This document shows, in pieces, positions 36,289-48,249 of a stretch of 64,000 nt of DNA. Position numbers and translations under genes: made by a program. The stretch spans positions 49,051,501 through 49,115,500 of the forward strand of contig NC_133170.1 of assembly GCF_040802235.1 (NCBI RefSeq), given 5' to 3'. The DNA comes from Manis javanica. Lineage: Eukaryota > Chordata > Mammalia > Pholidota > Manidae. The notes below the pieces were generated by a model that saw only the letters and a program-made list of their open reading frames with translations, was not told where the DNA came from and did no database searches. Position 1 is the first letter of the stretch. Each line of letters starts with the position of its first letter.

Positions 36289-36345
36289 GCCTCAGCGAAT
36301 CCATTGTGAACTTGCCTAGGGCTGAAACTCAGGCTAGACAATTGC
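36053..36345 (+). mobile_element. Solo LTR, family A-related, plus orientation
   Basis: The body (36058-36340) starts TGTGAGGAAAATGGAAG and ends CTAGGGCTGAAACTC...TAGACA. ATTGG and ATTGC flank it (one change). AATAAA is at about 36235. Its last 45 bases are the reverse complement, with some changes, of the first bases of the LTR at 35507, so the two LTRs point away from each other. Confidence 0.85.
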
Positions 36346-37804
36346 CTTATACTTCTCCCTTTATTGGGGATTATGGGACTGTTAGTTAATTAATGAACCA
36401 CGGTCTTGAAAGCTTAACAGAGTGTATGTTAACTACTGATTCTGGGCTTCCGTTTTGTTTCTTAATTTTCATACCTGTAGAAGGAGAAGGTTCTTTCTGA
36501 TAAAGCACATGATAAATAAAGGGTGATTGCTAGTAAGAGTTCTAAGAACAAAAAATTCCCAGTGATTCTAATATTAAGTCCAAGTGAGCACCATTTATGG
36601 GCTGTCATTTTGAAATGTCTCCCTGCGTGCATCATCCATAAATTTACCACTTTTTTATATTACTTGTGTGAAATTCTCTCGATAAAAGCTGAGCTCACCC
36701 TGCCCAAGAGGGTCTCTGACAACCACACAATGATTGTTTCACCCAACTGTGGACCGCTGATAATGCAAAATAGAAAAAGCCTGAAGTGTTTGGCTATTAC
36801 CTTGGTCATGAATTTCTCTCAGGAATTTCTGAAACTGCACAACTCTTGTTTTTTAACCAAGTTTTATGACCCACTTTCACTTTTCCACATTGTTTCTTGT
36901 TTGTTCAATTGTCTCCAGCAACCAGCCTCAAACGGTGCTTATCACAGATGTTTTTAATTCCCTGGCCTCAATTTTACAGGTTTCATTTGTTAACTCGTTT
37001 CTTTCAAAGCATAATTCCTCTGGGTCTCTATTGTCTTCATCTATAAAATGTAAGGAATTTGGATTCTATACTCCCTTCTTGCTAATAATACTAGGATTAC
37101 TTTTACTCTTCTCATTATTCAAATGCAAGAGTGGTAATTGGAGAAATATGACCAGAGAGTTGTATTCTCCCCTTCACAGCTTTAAAGAAACTTTTTCTGT
37201 AACTTGATACCAAACATTTCATATTTTGCCCACACTGCTGGCTTTTGAAAGAGTGAACACAGCCAGGCTTCTTTCAACAGCATGGAATGAGGGCATCCAT
37301 TGTTTAAGGCTCAAAAATCAAATGTTCTAGTTTAACAATTAACAGAGGGAGTCATGTGATAGATCTGTTTTGTGCTTGGTTTTGGTAATGTCAAAATGCC
37401 TCTTGCTGTTTAAAAAAATTATTTTGGTATCTTGCCCTTTTATTTGAGTGTCTTTTTCAAGGGTCATAAGGGGGAAAAAAAGGCATGCTCCAAGAAACTA
37501 TACTTTCACCTAGTATTAATCCAACTTGTCTTTCCCTTGGAGAGAGCTCAGCCTTGAATCCCAACAAAAGAAATACCTTAGTATTAAGGCTGTTCAGATC
37601 CTTGAATGAGTTGACCATTCATCTTACTTCCAAGGAAGAACATCTAGATTTTCCCTATTCTTTAAAGTCTTTCACAGGGACTCGGTGAATTTTTACTGAA
37701 TTGATTTGTTTTCATTTCAGAAGCTCCCTTGTTCTACCCCTTGACTGATTTTTTTTTACGCTGAAGTTTAATCATCAGCTTAAAACAAATGGCCTCTGCT
37801 TAAA
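36346..37804. other. Unique sequence between the two copies of the 515-bp block
   Basis: AT-rich sequence without an exon or named repeat that I can support. Several open frames of 60-140 codons (for example 36523-36957) have no recognisable domains. Confidence 0.6.
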
Positions 37805-38319
37805 ACTCCAGCCTCTGCTCTGTTCTCCTGCAGCCTTGCAACTGTGCTACCATGTCACCCAAAGCACTGGGCAGGGCTCTTTAGAGAGTCAATAATGACA
37901 TATTGCCCACACATGTGTAGTGAGCTAGCCAACCAGGGCCAGGCGAGAATCCTGGAACAGGAACCCTCATTTTATCCTCACTTGCCTAGTCTAGTATATT
38001 CTTTCACTACTAGAAAAATAAGATAAAGTGGGCCTGGGCTTTTATCATCTCCCTCTTACTAACAAATAATGCTCCTTCATAGGATTGGTGTGAGGAAAAT
38101 GGAAGTTCCCATGGCCAGGATCCTCACCTGACCCTAAACTACTTGATGATATAACTGGCCTGCAGCTAGACTACTGCTTCCACACCTGTGCTCTGGGTGT
38201 AGGCAGATTACAGACCTGTAGATTGCTGAATGCAGAGGCTGATCCTAGAGCTCTACCTAGGGGAGAATAAAGCGGGGTGTAAACCCTTTAACCCCAGAAT
38301 GTTTCATTATCATTTCTCA
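37805..38319 (+). repeat. 515-bp duplicated block, inserted copy
   Basis: A direct copy of 35774-36288, 2,031 bases away, with about 99.6 percent identity by eye (C to T near 37823, A to G near 38279). It starts inside one LTR and stops inside another, so neither edge is a transposon end, and I find no flanking target-site duplication. Confidence 0.93.
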
Positions 38320-38862
38320 ATCGTTCACCAAAAAACTTACATTTCAGTAAGTCAAGAATTTACAAGAAAAATCAATGCTATAGCCCCTAGTAACTTGCTA
38401 TAATTCTATTTTCATGTGAACAGTTATGTTTGGAGAGTTGTTATCTCCAGTACAAAAAAGGATTGTAATAACAAAAGCTAGCAGCCACATTATTAGGCTT
38501 TGTTGTTGAACTGAACTCTATTGATATTCTCCATCTGTCCACCTAATCTACTTTAGATAGCTATTCTCTTTCCTCCTTCCACCCCAACTTCCTACCACCA
38601 GATCTAAAGCCAAGAAAGCATCAAAAACCCAAGGTTGATGCTTTCCTCCCCTGGAAAGATGGTGATTTAAAACCAAGTAGAAGACATGTAGTGGAATTGG
38701 TCATCAGGCAAACATAATAAAACCAAAAGCAATTAGAAACAATCATCTATTCAAAAAAGAATCTATACCTGCTGTGGCCCTGCATGACAAAGTTCCAAAG
38801 TTTATTTAACTAGAACTAATGTCTGTCAGACCACATTTAAAGAGAATAGAAAAACTGCAAAT

Positions 38863-39179
38863 ATCACTGTAACTCTGGTGGGGTTGGGGGTAATCCCAGA
38901 GCGAAATACCTTTGAAACCGAAATCAGTCAAAGGGAGAAATAAAGTTTAAGAAACTCATTTATTTCTTACAAGCAGTCATCCCATGTCTCTTGAACTGGC
39001 TGCAGAAGAGATCTCCACCCAACCTCTCTGGCCCAGGTAAGTTCTCCCTCGCCCTTGTAACTGCCTATTGATATGGAGATGGCTACTTCTCTCCACCCCT
39101 TGGACACACCTATTGATATGGAGATGCAGTAAAGCCAGGCAAGAGATTCTGGAAATATTGCAATTTTACCCACAATCAC
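38863..39179 (-). mobile_element. Solo LTR, family B, copy 2, with exact 5-bp target-site duplication
   Basis: The body (38868-39174), 307 bases, matches 34672-34981 closely, sharing AAGAGATTCTGGAAAT and CTACTTCTCTCCACCCCTTGG. ATCAC flanks both sides exactly. Confidence 0.92.
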
Positions 39180-39225
39180 TATTACAGGTAACTTGCTGAT
39201 TCAGTTTTCCTTTACATTATGCTGT

Positions 39226-39855
39226 GGTCTGAATGTGTATATCCCCCCAAAATTCATGTTGAAATCTTAATGTACAATGTGATGGTATTAAGAGGTGGGG
39301 CCTTTGGGAGCTGTTCAAATTCTGAGGGTGGAATGCTCATCAATGAGTTTAATGGCCTTATAAAAGAAACTTGACAAAATGAATATGACATGGCCTTGCC
39401 CTTGAGGAAATCACAAACCAGGGGAGAACAGTCTATAAAATGAATTATATTAACATATGTTTATTAATAAAAATAAAAATAATATACAGATTGCCTTGTG
39501 TGATCCATTGGTGCAGTATATCAGGCATTTGAAACTAAGTATAAAGACAATGAGATTAGTGGTTATTGCCAAGGTGTATTGATGCTCATTAGAAATAAAC
39601 TAGATGCTAAGTGAAATTTAATAAAAGGAAAAAGAAGAGAGAGTGGCCTGACAGCTCCCTAGACCCTCCACCATATGAGGACATAGCAAAAAGTTGGCAT
39701 TCTGCTACCCAGAAGAGGGCCTTCACAAGGCACAGGGTCTGCTGGCAACATCGACCTGGATTTACCAGCCTGCAAAACCATAGGAAATAAGTGTTATTTA
39801 TAAGTCATCCAGTTTCTGGCATTTTGTTATAGCAGCTGAAGTAGACTAAGACTCA
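39226..39855 (+). repeat. MaLR (MLT1/MST-type) LTR, interrupted
   Basis: The first part (39226-39371) reads GTGGTCTGAATGTG, AAATTCATGTTGAAATC and GAGGTGGGGCCTTTGGGAG; the last (about 39640-39855) reads CATATGAGGACATAGC and GTTATTTATAAGTCATCCAG. Between them lie about 265 bases that do not belong to the LTR and may be an L2 piece or other insertion. Confidence 0.85.
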
Positions 39856-41030
39856 TTGGTTTTCCACCAAGTTGGTTTTGGTGGGACAGACTGGTATTTC
39901 AGAGAGAAGGAAGGAGTTACAGGGAAAGAAGATGAGAATAAGAGTTGGGGAGCACTGTACATGAATTAGCTGAGTCCAAATTTTACCCAGGGCTAGCTGT
40001 GAGCAGAGCTCAAATGGCTCGGACTCTTGAATCCACTCTCTCTAAGCAAGGCCTGAAACTGGTCTCAGAATTCAATCTCCATTGTTCCTTCAAATCAAAC
40101 ATAAATTTGAAGGGTACATGTAAAGCATATGCAAAATGGAGTGATAAATATTATATCCCTATTTTAGGAAACAAAGCCATCCTACATTAGAGTTATGTAT
40201 ACCCCATGTTGTGTATTTTATGAAGTGATATCGCTATTTAGACCATTTCAAAGTAATGAAACTGAGATTCAGGAAAGCCATTAGATATGTCGAGTATCAC
40301 TCAACTAAGACACGTAGAGTTAAGATGCAAATATGACATGTTCAACTCCTTGAGGCCACATTGCTTTTTTATACGTTACCTTCCTAAACTTTAAAACTAC
40401 TGTGTGCTTATTCATCCAACAGTTCCCGAAGGCCCCATTTCTCCAGTCTTAAATATCCTACGCTTATCATTAGAGTATTGATAAAAACATTTAGTTAGGA
40501 AACCTCTAGTCAGGATACTTGACCCAAAACTTCAAAAGGCAGTATTTTACCGGCTGAATTTAATTGTCCCTTTCAAAAAGAACTATTTTCACTGCCACTT
40601 AGAGTGCGTTTTACAACAAATATCATGACCATCCATGAAGGATGACCCTAGGCAAAATTTTGAAGTGACTTAACTTTCTCTTTGAAGACCTTGGCACATC
40701 ATAAGAAGGATCTGAGAATCATTTGCATTCAGGATTAAGTACTTCAAAATAGGCCAAGGGCTTTGCTTTTATAGGATTTAAAGCTTCAGGGTGCTGCCTG
40801 ATTTCTCAGAGCCTTTCATGTGTTTACAGGTTATTATGAGTCTTCAAGAGAGAAAACATCTCCCAAAATTATTTGATACAGACACTTTTTTCCCCACATA
40901 GAACCTCAAGGAATGTATTTTGGGAAATGTTGGCTCACAGGCTACCATCCAGGTCTTCTCTGCAACAACAGTTGTATTTTCCTTTCTGTGTCCCTAATGA
41001 GTAAAAACTATAAATGAATGATCCAAAAAT
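39856..41030. other. Intergenic stretch
   Basis: No gene seen. A weak reversed MIR trace is possible at about 40195-40350 (GAAACTGAGATTCAGGAAAG). Confidence 0.55.
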
Positions 41031-42310
41031 GAAATTAAGAAAACAATTCCATTTGCAATAGTGTCCAAAATAATACAACACTTTGGAATACATTTTTAAA
41101 AATAAGTATAAACTTTTACTTTGAAAATTACAAAACATGGTTTAAAGAAAATAAAGATCTAAATAAATGCAAAGACATGTCATGTTCATGGGTTAGAAAA
41201 CTTAATATTATTAGGATGAGAATAATCCCCAAATTCAGGTTCAGATTCAGTGAAATCCTTAACAGAATTCCAGCTGGTTTCTTTGTAGAAGTTGACCGGC
41301 TGATCTTAAAATTCATATGAAACTCAAGGGACCTAGATTAGCTAAAAAAATTCTGTAATAAAGACATAGTTGGAAGACCACCCATCCCCACCCCCCTGCC
41401 AAATCCCAATTTCAGAACTTACTACATAGCAACAATAGTCAAGACAATGTGGAACTGGCATAAGAATAGACATATTGGTCAATGGATTAGAGTTGTGAGT
41501 CCAGAAATAAATCCTTTTATCTCCAGTCAACTGATTTTCAAAAGAGTACCAAGATCATTTAATAGGGGAAGAAAAGTCTTGGCAATACATGGTGTTGAAA
41601 CAACTGGATAGCCACAAGCAAAAGAATGAAGTTTGACCCTTCACACCATATACAAAAATTAACTGAAAAAAATAGATTAAAGATCTAAATGGAAGAGTCA
41701 GAACTATACAACTCTTAAAGAAAAACACAGGGGTAAATCTTTGTGACCTTGGATTTGGAATGAATTCCTAAATATAACACCAAAAGATGAGCATCAACAA
41801 AAAAATAGACAAAATGGACTTCATGAACTTTCGTGCTGCAAAAGATACTATCAAGACAGTAATAAGAGAAAATATTTACAAAATATACCTAATAAGGGGC
41901 TGGTCTCCAGATTAATAAAGATCTCTTTTAATTCCTGATAATAAAAGGACACTGTAACTTTTAAAGAGGTATGGGATCTGAACTGAAATTTCTCCAGAGC
42001 AGATAAACAAGGGCCAATAAGTACAAAAGGATGCATATCATTAGTCATCATGGGATTGCAAATCAGAATCATAATGAGATACCACTTTGCACCCAGTAGG
42101 ATGACTATAATCAAACAGTCAGATAATAAGTATTAACAGAATGTGGAGAAATCAAAATCCTCAGACTCTGCTGATGAGAACATAAATTGATGCAGCCACT
42201 TTGGAAAATAGTCTGACAGTTCCTCAATATTTAAATATAGAATTATCATTTGACCCAGTAATTCCACTCCTAGGTATGTACCCAAGAGAACTGAAGCTTG
42301 TACACGAATG
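41030..42310 (+). repeat. Old L1 ORF2 and 3' fragment, plus orientation
   Basis: Degenerate L1 text runs from CAATTCCATTTGCAATAGTG through CAAGACAATGTGGAACTGGC, GGATCAAAGATCTAAATGG-like text, GAGATACCACTTTGCACCC and CCCAGTAATTCCACTCCTAGG. It is heavily mutated with no open frame. Confidence 0.88.
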
Positions 42311-44040
42311 TAAATGCCAAGCTGCCACCCCACTGCCCTGCCTGGAATATGGAGGAAGCTGAGGTGAGGTCAGGAATCTACAAACAGGCACTCCAGACCA
42401 CCCCCATGCAGGGGCCCTTGAACTCCACGTTGAAATAGTGAACTAGAGGAAGAAGTAAAAAATAAATGCATATGGCAGTGTAGGAATAATTTCGGGGATT
42501 TTATGGAAGCTCTAGTAGTCACAGGAAGACTCTTAAAATTGAAGCTGAGTCAGTTTCTCACAAGAGAAATCTACTAACTATTTTGCAATATCAGCTTTAC
42601 CCATTTTGTAATACCAGCTTTTGACTTCTTCAGACTCTAATTAGAAATCAGGACTTAAAACAAGCTCCTATTTTAAAATCAAACAATAAAAATATGATAT
42701 AGTAATAAAGGACATTAGGACGTAATAATAAAATTAAGTAAAAGGTATAACTTCAATGATTTTTGTTCAGCTTTTCTCAGTTTAGGATTGTAGAGGTATA
42801 TGCATTTCATCAATAGTGTTACAATTAATCCCAAAAGGCTAAATACTGGGTTAAAAAGAGCTACAGGTTTGGGTTCAGGTTTAAAAATGCTACAAACATT
42901 GGAAGGCTAGACCTTAAATAATCAACCAGCCTTTGATCATTTACTGAACACCGAATGCATGACCATCTTTATATAGACACCATGGAAAAGAAGACAAATT
43001 TAAAACATTGTCCTTGGCTCCAAGGATACTATAAATATGGAAACAAGACATTCAATAATAAATGAGAATCATTTATTCATTCAACAAACATTTACTGAGC
43101 ACCTCCTAGGCTCAAGACTGGTATGAAAAAACAGTTCTGTATTTGTTAAATTATTCTTTTGGCCTTTTTGTGTGTCTGAAATACTTCTTGATAAATGATT
43201 TTAAAGCAGTAATTACATCGCACAGCATTAGACTTGGTTGGTAACTAACAACTGCTAATTCTACTGATTTCAGATTTTGGAAAAGAAAGCTAGCACTCAA
43301 GGCAGAGTTAGGATTATCACTAAATGCGTTCACATTGATCCTAAAGCCAAAAATCTGGTAACTACATTTTGCTTTGAGTTATTTAGATTTACCTTTCCTT
43401 TCAAGGTACCTTTAGTATGAACTCTTCATGTCATTCCATGGGTACTTAATGAACATGCTGTTTGGTGTTGTTTGTAAGACTTTTACCAACATGTATCTTG
43501 GTGTTTAAATAGAGCCTAGGGTAGGGGCCCTACCTCATGCCTGTATGTGTTCCTATCATGAAGTGTCATGTCCTAAAGACTGACAATCATGATTTGTTCA
43601 AATACAAAAGATCCTTATTATAAAACAGTATAATTGGACAGTGTAATACTTGGGCTTGTCACATTATTTCAGTCTTTTACCAAACAAGAGTTGTGTTTTT
43701 AAGAATGTGGACAATGTCCTGTTCAAAAGAAAACTAAACTGTGAAATAATGGAATGAGGTTGTTTTACTGAGAAGGATGGTTAACAAGTTTTCCTGATAA
43801 TTAGATTCATGGATCATTTAAGTCCATGTACTTGCTCAGAAGAAAAATATTTGACTATGCTGAGCAGCCAGGCTCCCTGGGCAATGCAGGGCTGTATGTT
43901 AATCCTGAAGTAAAATCTCTGTTCATAGAAATTTAAAATCCAGAGCAAAGATAACTGAAAAAGAAGGAGATATTTAATTAAAAAGAAAGAGGATATGAAT
44001 TTTACTACATTTGGCTTAATGTTTGTGTGTTTACAAAGTA
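42311..44040. other. Intergenic stretch with L2 traces
   Basis: Reversed L2-like text lies at about 42940-43160 (ATTTACTGAACACCGAATGC; CATTCAACAAACATTTACTGAGC). No gene seen. Confidence 0.55.
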
Positions 44041-44041
44041 C

Positions 44042-44357
44042 AGCTGACCTTTGAACAACATGGGTTTTCAACTGCACAGGTCCACTTATACACAGATCTT
44101 TTTCAATAAATATATTGGAAAACTTTTTGGCAACCTGTGACAATTTGAAAAAGCTCTTTTTCCTCTAGCTTATTTTATTGTAAGAATACGGTATATAATA
44201 CATAGAATATACAAAATATGTGTTAATCTACTGTTGGTGTTATTGGTAAGACTATTGGTACTTGAGTTTTTGGGAATTCAAAAGTTATATGTGGATTTTC
44301 AACTGCGGGTGGTTGGCACTCCTAACCCCCACGTTGTTTAAGGGTCACCTGTTCTAT
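44042..44357 (+). mobile_element. Tigger-related MITE
   Basis: It starts CAGCTGACCTTTGAACAAC and ends GTTGTTTAAGGGTCACCTG, imperfect terminal inverted repeats, with TTCAACTGCACAGGTCCACTTATA inside. Length is about 316 bases with no ORF. A fragment of the same family lies at 16080-16195. Confidence 0.85.
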
Positions 44358-44689
44358 AAACTGACTGTGGGTGTTATTTCTCCTCTGATGTCTCATGTGT
44401 GCCAGTAATAGGGAGCAGCATTTCCCTCTCAGCCTCCAGGAATGGCACCAGTTGGTCTGATCTGGTAACTCACATCTACTTTCAGTGCTATGTTCTTTAC
44501 TTCCAACCTATCAGGTGCCTACTTCTCTCCTCTTCTTCCCATGCCTACTAGAGTTCTACTCCAGCGACCAGCAGCTCCTTACTTCAAGGACTCCTTCTAA
44601 CCTCCTTAACATGTCCCTTTTCCTTCTGCTGCACCCACCTGGCAAAACCCCTGCCTTGCTTCCCACTGTCCGCAGTTGGCTCAGCCCCC

Positions 44690-44845
44690 AGGGCTGCTGA
44701 GCTGCTGGAGAATCACAGACACACCTGCTCCAGGGACCTCTGCACCTGCAGGACCTGGGAGCCTGCTGGAAGTGCAGAATCTCAGCTCTGTCCCAGGCCC
44801 ACAGAATCTACATTTGCAGAACAGCCTCAGGTGATCCCTGAGTCC
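44690..44845 (+). repeat. MER5-like hAT DNA transposon relic
   Basis: GGAAGTGCAGAATCTCAG, CCCAGGCCCACAGAATCTAC and CAGCCTCAGGTGATCC-type phrases match MER5A. Ends are degraded. Confidence 0.65.
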
Positions 44846-44849
44846 ATTA

Positions 44850-46255
44850 AACAGGGTCAGTATCCACAAGAAACACTGCATCTCTCCAAGAATCTTGGTC
44901 TTCATTCCCAAGGGGCCTGGGTCACCTCTGGACACCCTGGGCAAGTTTCCAGGCAGCATATCATCCTGCTCCCCAGAGCTGTGATTTCAAACGTGATACT
45001 CTCTTTAGAAATCTCATTCCTTATCCCCTCTTCCTTTATTGCAAAACAGCTAAGGGTCTCAGGCAGGACATCCCCCAGGGCTACCCCCACTGCCTAAGGG
45101 GCCCATGGTTTTGTTCACCCTGGTGCCTGAACCCGGACATCCATGTCTTTGTTCCCTTAAATCTGCACGGGGCTCTCCCACCCTGGCAGTCTCACCACCT
45201 GCACTGAACAGAGGCCTTCCTCCCTCCTGGCAGTCCTTGTCCTTTGTCCTCTTCCCCTAAGCTAATTACAGGACAGGGTGGGGCTGGGGGGGAAGTTGGT
45301 TGATAATATCTAGTTTGCAGAGCTTATACCAGACGTGTAGTCAACAGGAACCACGCCAGGACCCCCGGGCAGCACCAGGAAGGAGCAATTGGCTTATAAT
45401 TCTGAGGCCTCTCTGGTTTCTGCCCTGAACCCCACATTCCTTTGCCAACAGTACAGAATCTGTCCCTCGGCCCCATCAGGCACGGCAGATTTGGGACAGG
45501 TCCCCTGCCTTCTCCATGGGCTGCTCTTCTCATAATGAAGCTTTCCTGCTTCAAACCCAGTGACCAGAGATTGGTTTCCAAGGCATTAGGCTCAAGGATC
45601 CGGATTTGGGGGTTCGGTGACACACCTACCCTTCCACTCTGTCCTCAGCAACAGAAGAGGAGCCTGCTCATGGCTGGGCAGTCAGATCTTCATCTGTACC
45701 TTCAAATCCATCTTCTCCTTCCACCTCTGGGCTTTCACTCCATCCACAGATCAATCTAATCTGCCATCTTCACTTGAATATGACTCTGGTATGCCTCAAC
45801 TCACTCGGGTCTTTCTCCACCAGCTTCTCCTCACACCATCTCGTCTCTGATCCAGTTCTAGACTCACTGCCGTCGGACCTCTCCCTTCACTATTCCAGGA
45901 TCCCGTCTAGGGCTTGATCTCATTCTGCAGCATTGGATACCCTCTGTTGTTCTCTCACTGGGCTCCTTTCTGAGACCCAGGACCGTCTCCCCCGAGCTTT
46001 AATTGTCAATATTGCTGCTCCTTGTACATTTCCTCCACACACCCATTCTCCTCTACCTGTGCCTTTGGATTGGGGTTCCCACGGAAGCAGCCTGGCTTTT
46101 CCCTTTTCTCATTCCTCACTGCCTTATCTTGTCCCCTCTTATGCCAGTCTGCTGCCCAGGCCTTTCTAATGACCTTCTGCAACCCACCAGCCTGTCTGTG
46201 GCTCTGCTTGGATGGCACTGGGACAGCTCTAATTCAGCTTGTCCCAAACTCATGT
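44850..46255. other. GC-richer intergenic stretch without a gene
   Basis: The sequence is clearly richer in G and C than its surroundings and has frames of 60-105 codons on both strands, but no splice pattern, domain or start context that I can defend. It may be eroded L2 or isochore variation. Confidence 0.5.
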
Positions 46256-46810
46256 CATGTGTTCATTCAATAATTCTTCACTGAACATCTACCATGAGCA
46301 ATTCTAGGTGCTGGAGATAGGGTCATAAGTAAGCATGCCCTCCTCACTGTGTCTGAGGTTGACACAAGGCGGATATACAGACCAAAAAGCAAACCCACAG
46401 GCGTTGGGTGGTGGCCAGTGTATGAGAAAAATGAAAGCACGCGAGGGAGAGAAAGGATGCTGGAGCAAGGAGAGTGGGGCAAGGAGTGGTCTATCGTTCG
46501 TGGTGGTCAGGAAAGGCCTCTCTGATAAGCTGGCATTTTAGCAGAAATGAGAAGAAAGTGAGACAATGAGCGATGGGAGCAGAGTGCCAGGATGAGCGAG
46601 CGGTAGGGGCCAAAGCCCACAGGCGGAAGCGTGTCAGTGTGTTTCAGAAAGAGCCGGGCTGGAGTCCTGGAACAAAGGGTGGGCAAGCGGAAGGTGAGTC
46701 TGGAGAAGCAGCAGAGGCCAGGTGGTCTGGGTCCAGCAGGGTGTGGGAAGGACTTCTCTATTTCTCTTTTACACTTTGTGAAGCAGGAGCCACTTGCATT
46801 TTGGGCAAGA
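46255..46810 (-). repeat. L2 LINE relic, antisense
   Basis: CATTCAATAATTCTTCACTGAAC, GGTGGTCAGGAAAGGCCTCTCTGATAAGC and CATTTTGGGCAAGAGTGGCATG-type text follows the reversed L2 3' region over about 550 bases. Confidence 0.7.
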
Positions 46811-48180
46811 GTGGCATGTTCTGACTTGGTTCATATCCACCCAGATGCCCCCTCCCCTCCCAGCCTACTCTTCCCTTCTCCATGGCAGTGACGAGCCACT
46901 TGATATCTTGACTCTTGTTGTTCCCACGCTCTTTCTTAATGTTCACAGGCCCCCCAGCAAGAGACTCCAGTTTAAAATATGTCTTATTCTGCAGAAGGCG
47001 TCCTGGTTGCTAATAGCTCACAGTCTATAATGCATAACCACAGTTTTAAAATTAATTTTCCAAATCCAACAAGTACTTCAAATCTAAGGATGGTTTTTTT
47101 TAAAAAGAAAATATAGGGATTGTCTCTGAATCAAAATAGCAGAGGTCTTAGAGTAAGTTGTTGGTCTTTCTGTATTATAAAAATATACTTACCACAAAGC
47201 AGTGGATTTCCTGCATGTTGTTAGAGATCCAAGAAGACGGGAACACGAAGTGCAAAACCCATTATTTAACAGATGAGCCGGGAAAATGGGGTGACCGCTT
47301 CAGGCCGCACAGCTCACAGGAACATGAGCTGTCCCCTGGCTCCGTGTGTTTTCCACTTGAACATAAGCCTGCAGAAAAGCCAAACTTCAACAGGTGTGTC
47401 TTTATTTTTTGACAATCTTTGTGGAATAAGTAAAAACCCAACCATTGAGCTGTTCTTTTTGAGAGAGAATGGTAAGACACGCTGATGGTGGAGGCCCTGG
47501 ACCAGGCCCGGAGGAGGGTGTCAGTGTCAGCAGCCATGGGAGTCAAGTCAGGACCCAGAACCCGAACAGCTCAAACCTCCAACAGCTCAGCCCTTCAGGT
47601 GAGGTTTCCTCACTCCTCATCCCTGCAGGCCTTTCCTGGCTGAAGTCAATGTGACATTCATTTGACATCAAGCCCAAAGGAAATCAGCAGTCATCTTTGT
47701 GTCCCCCTTGTTAAAAGGTCTACATATGTGTAAAGATAGTGGCTTAAATACAAAATTACTCACGTGGTAGGGGAGGTGTGGGCAGTGTACAGACATTCAG
47801 AAGGAGTGCACCTATCCCAGGGACACTGATTATTTGAGAAATGTTTGAAATAGCTCAAGTGCACATAAAGAAAACAGCACACCCAGGCATTATTTCTCCA
47901 AATAACTCTCCATATCCCAAGCCTGTATCTGGCATCATGCATGATGTCTAACAAAGAAATGAACATGTCCCATCCTGAAACCCTGAGCTTCTGCACAGTG
48001 ACTTAGATCATAATGTTACTGTTGAAATCAGGAGACCACGCCAGCCTAACTTTCGATGCTCTAATCAGCTTTGGAGGAGAGGAAGGACTTCTGGTACTTG
48101 GCTTTTGCTCTCCTGGCTCTCCTCTCCTCCGAGGATCCTGAGATCTTGACAATAGAGAGAGATGCAGATTTGAGAGAATA
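46811..48180. other. Intergenic stretch
   Basis: Unremarkable sequence with no gene or repeat family that I can name. Confidence 0.5.
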
Positions 48181-48249
48181 TAGGCCAGAACTGAAATCTA
48201 TTAAGATTCATATCCATGAAAGTTTTTATGGGGCTAACAAAGGATGTTA
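48181..48249 (+). repeat. 69-bp direct duplication, copy 1
   Basis: TAGGCCAGAACTGAAATC... through AACAAAGGATGTTA matches 49147-49215 with three substitutions. I know no transposon of this sequence. Confidence 0.88.

Noticed and set aside
35507..36340. Possible DNA transposon with 45-base inverted ends
   Set aside because: The two halves have separate LTR features, AATAAA signals and target-site duplications, so they are two LTRs facing away from each other.
36523..36957. 144-codon plus-strand frame between the 515-bp copies
   Set aside because: No recognisable domain or codon pattern; not supported as a gene.
28492..39179. Possible provirus with coding genes between LTRs
   Set aside because: The LTRs belong to different families and each has its own target-site duplication; no gag, pol or env sequence is seen between them.
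44485..46541. Cluster of 60-105-codon frames in GC-richer DNA
   Set aside because: Frames occur on both strands with no conserved motif, and part of the segment is MER5-like and L2 repeat.
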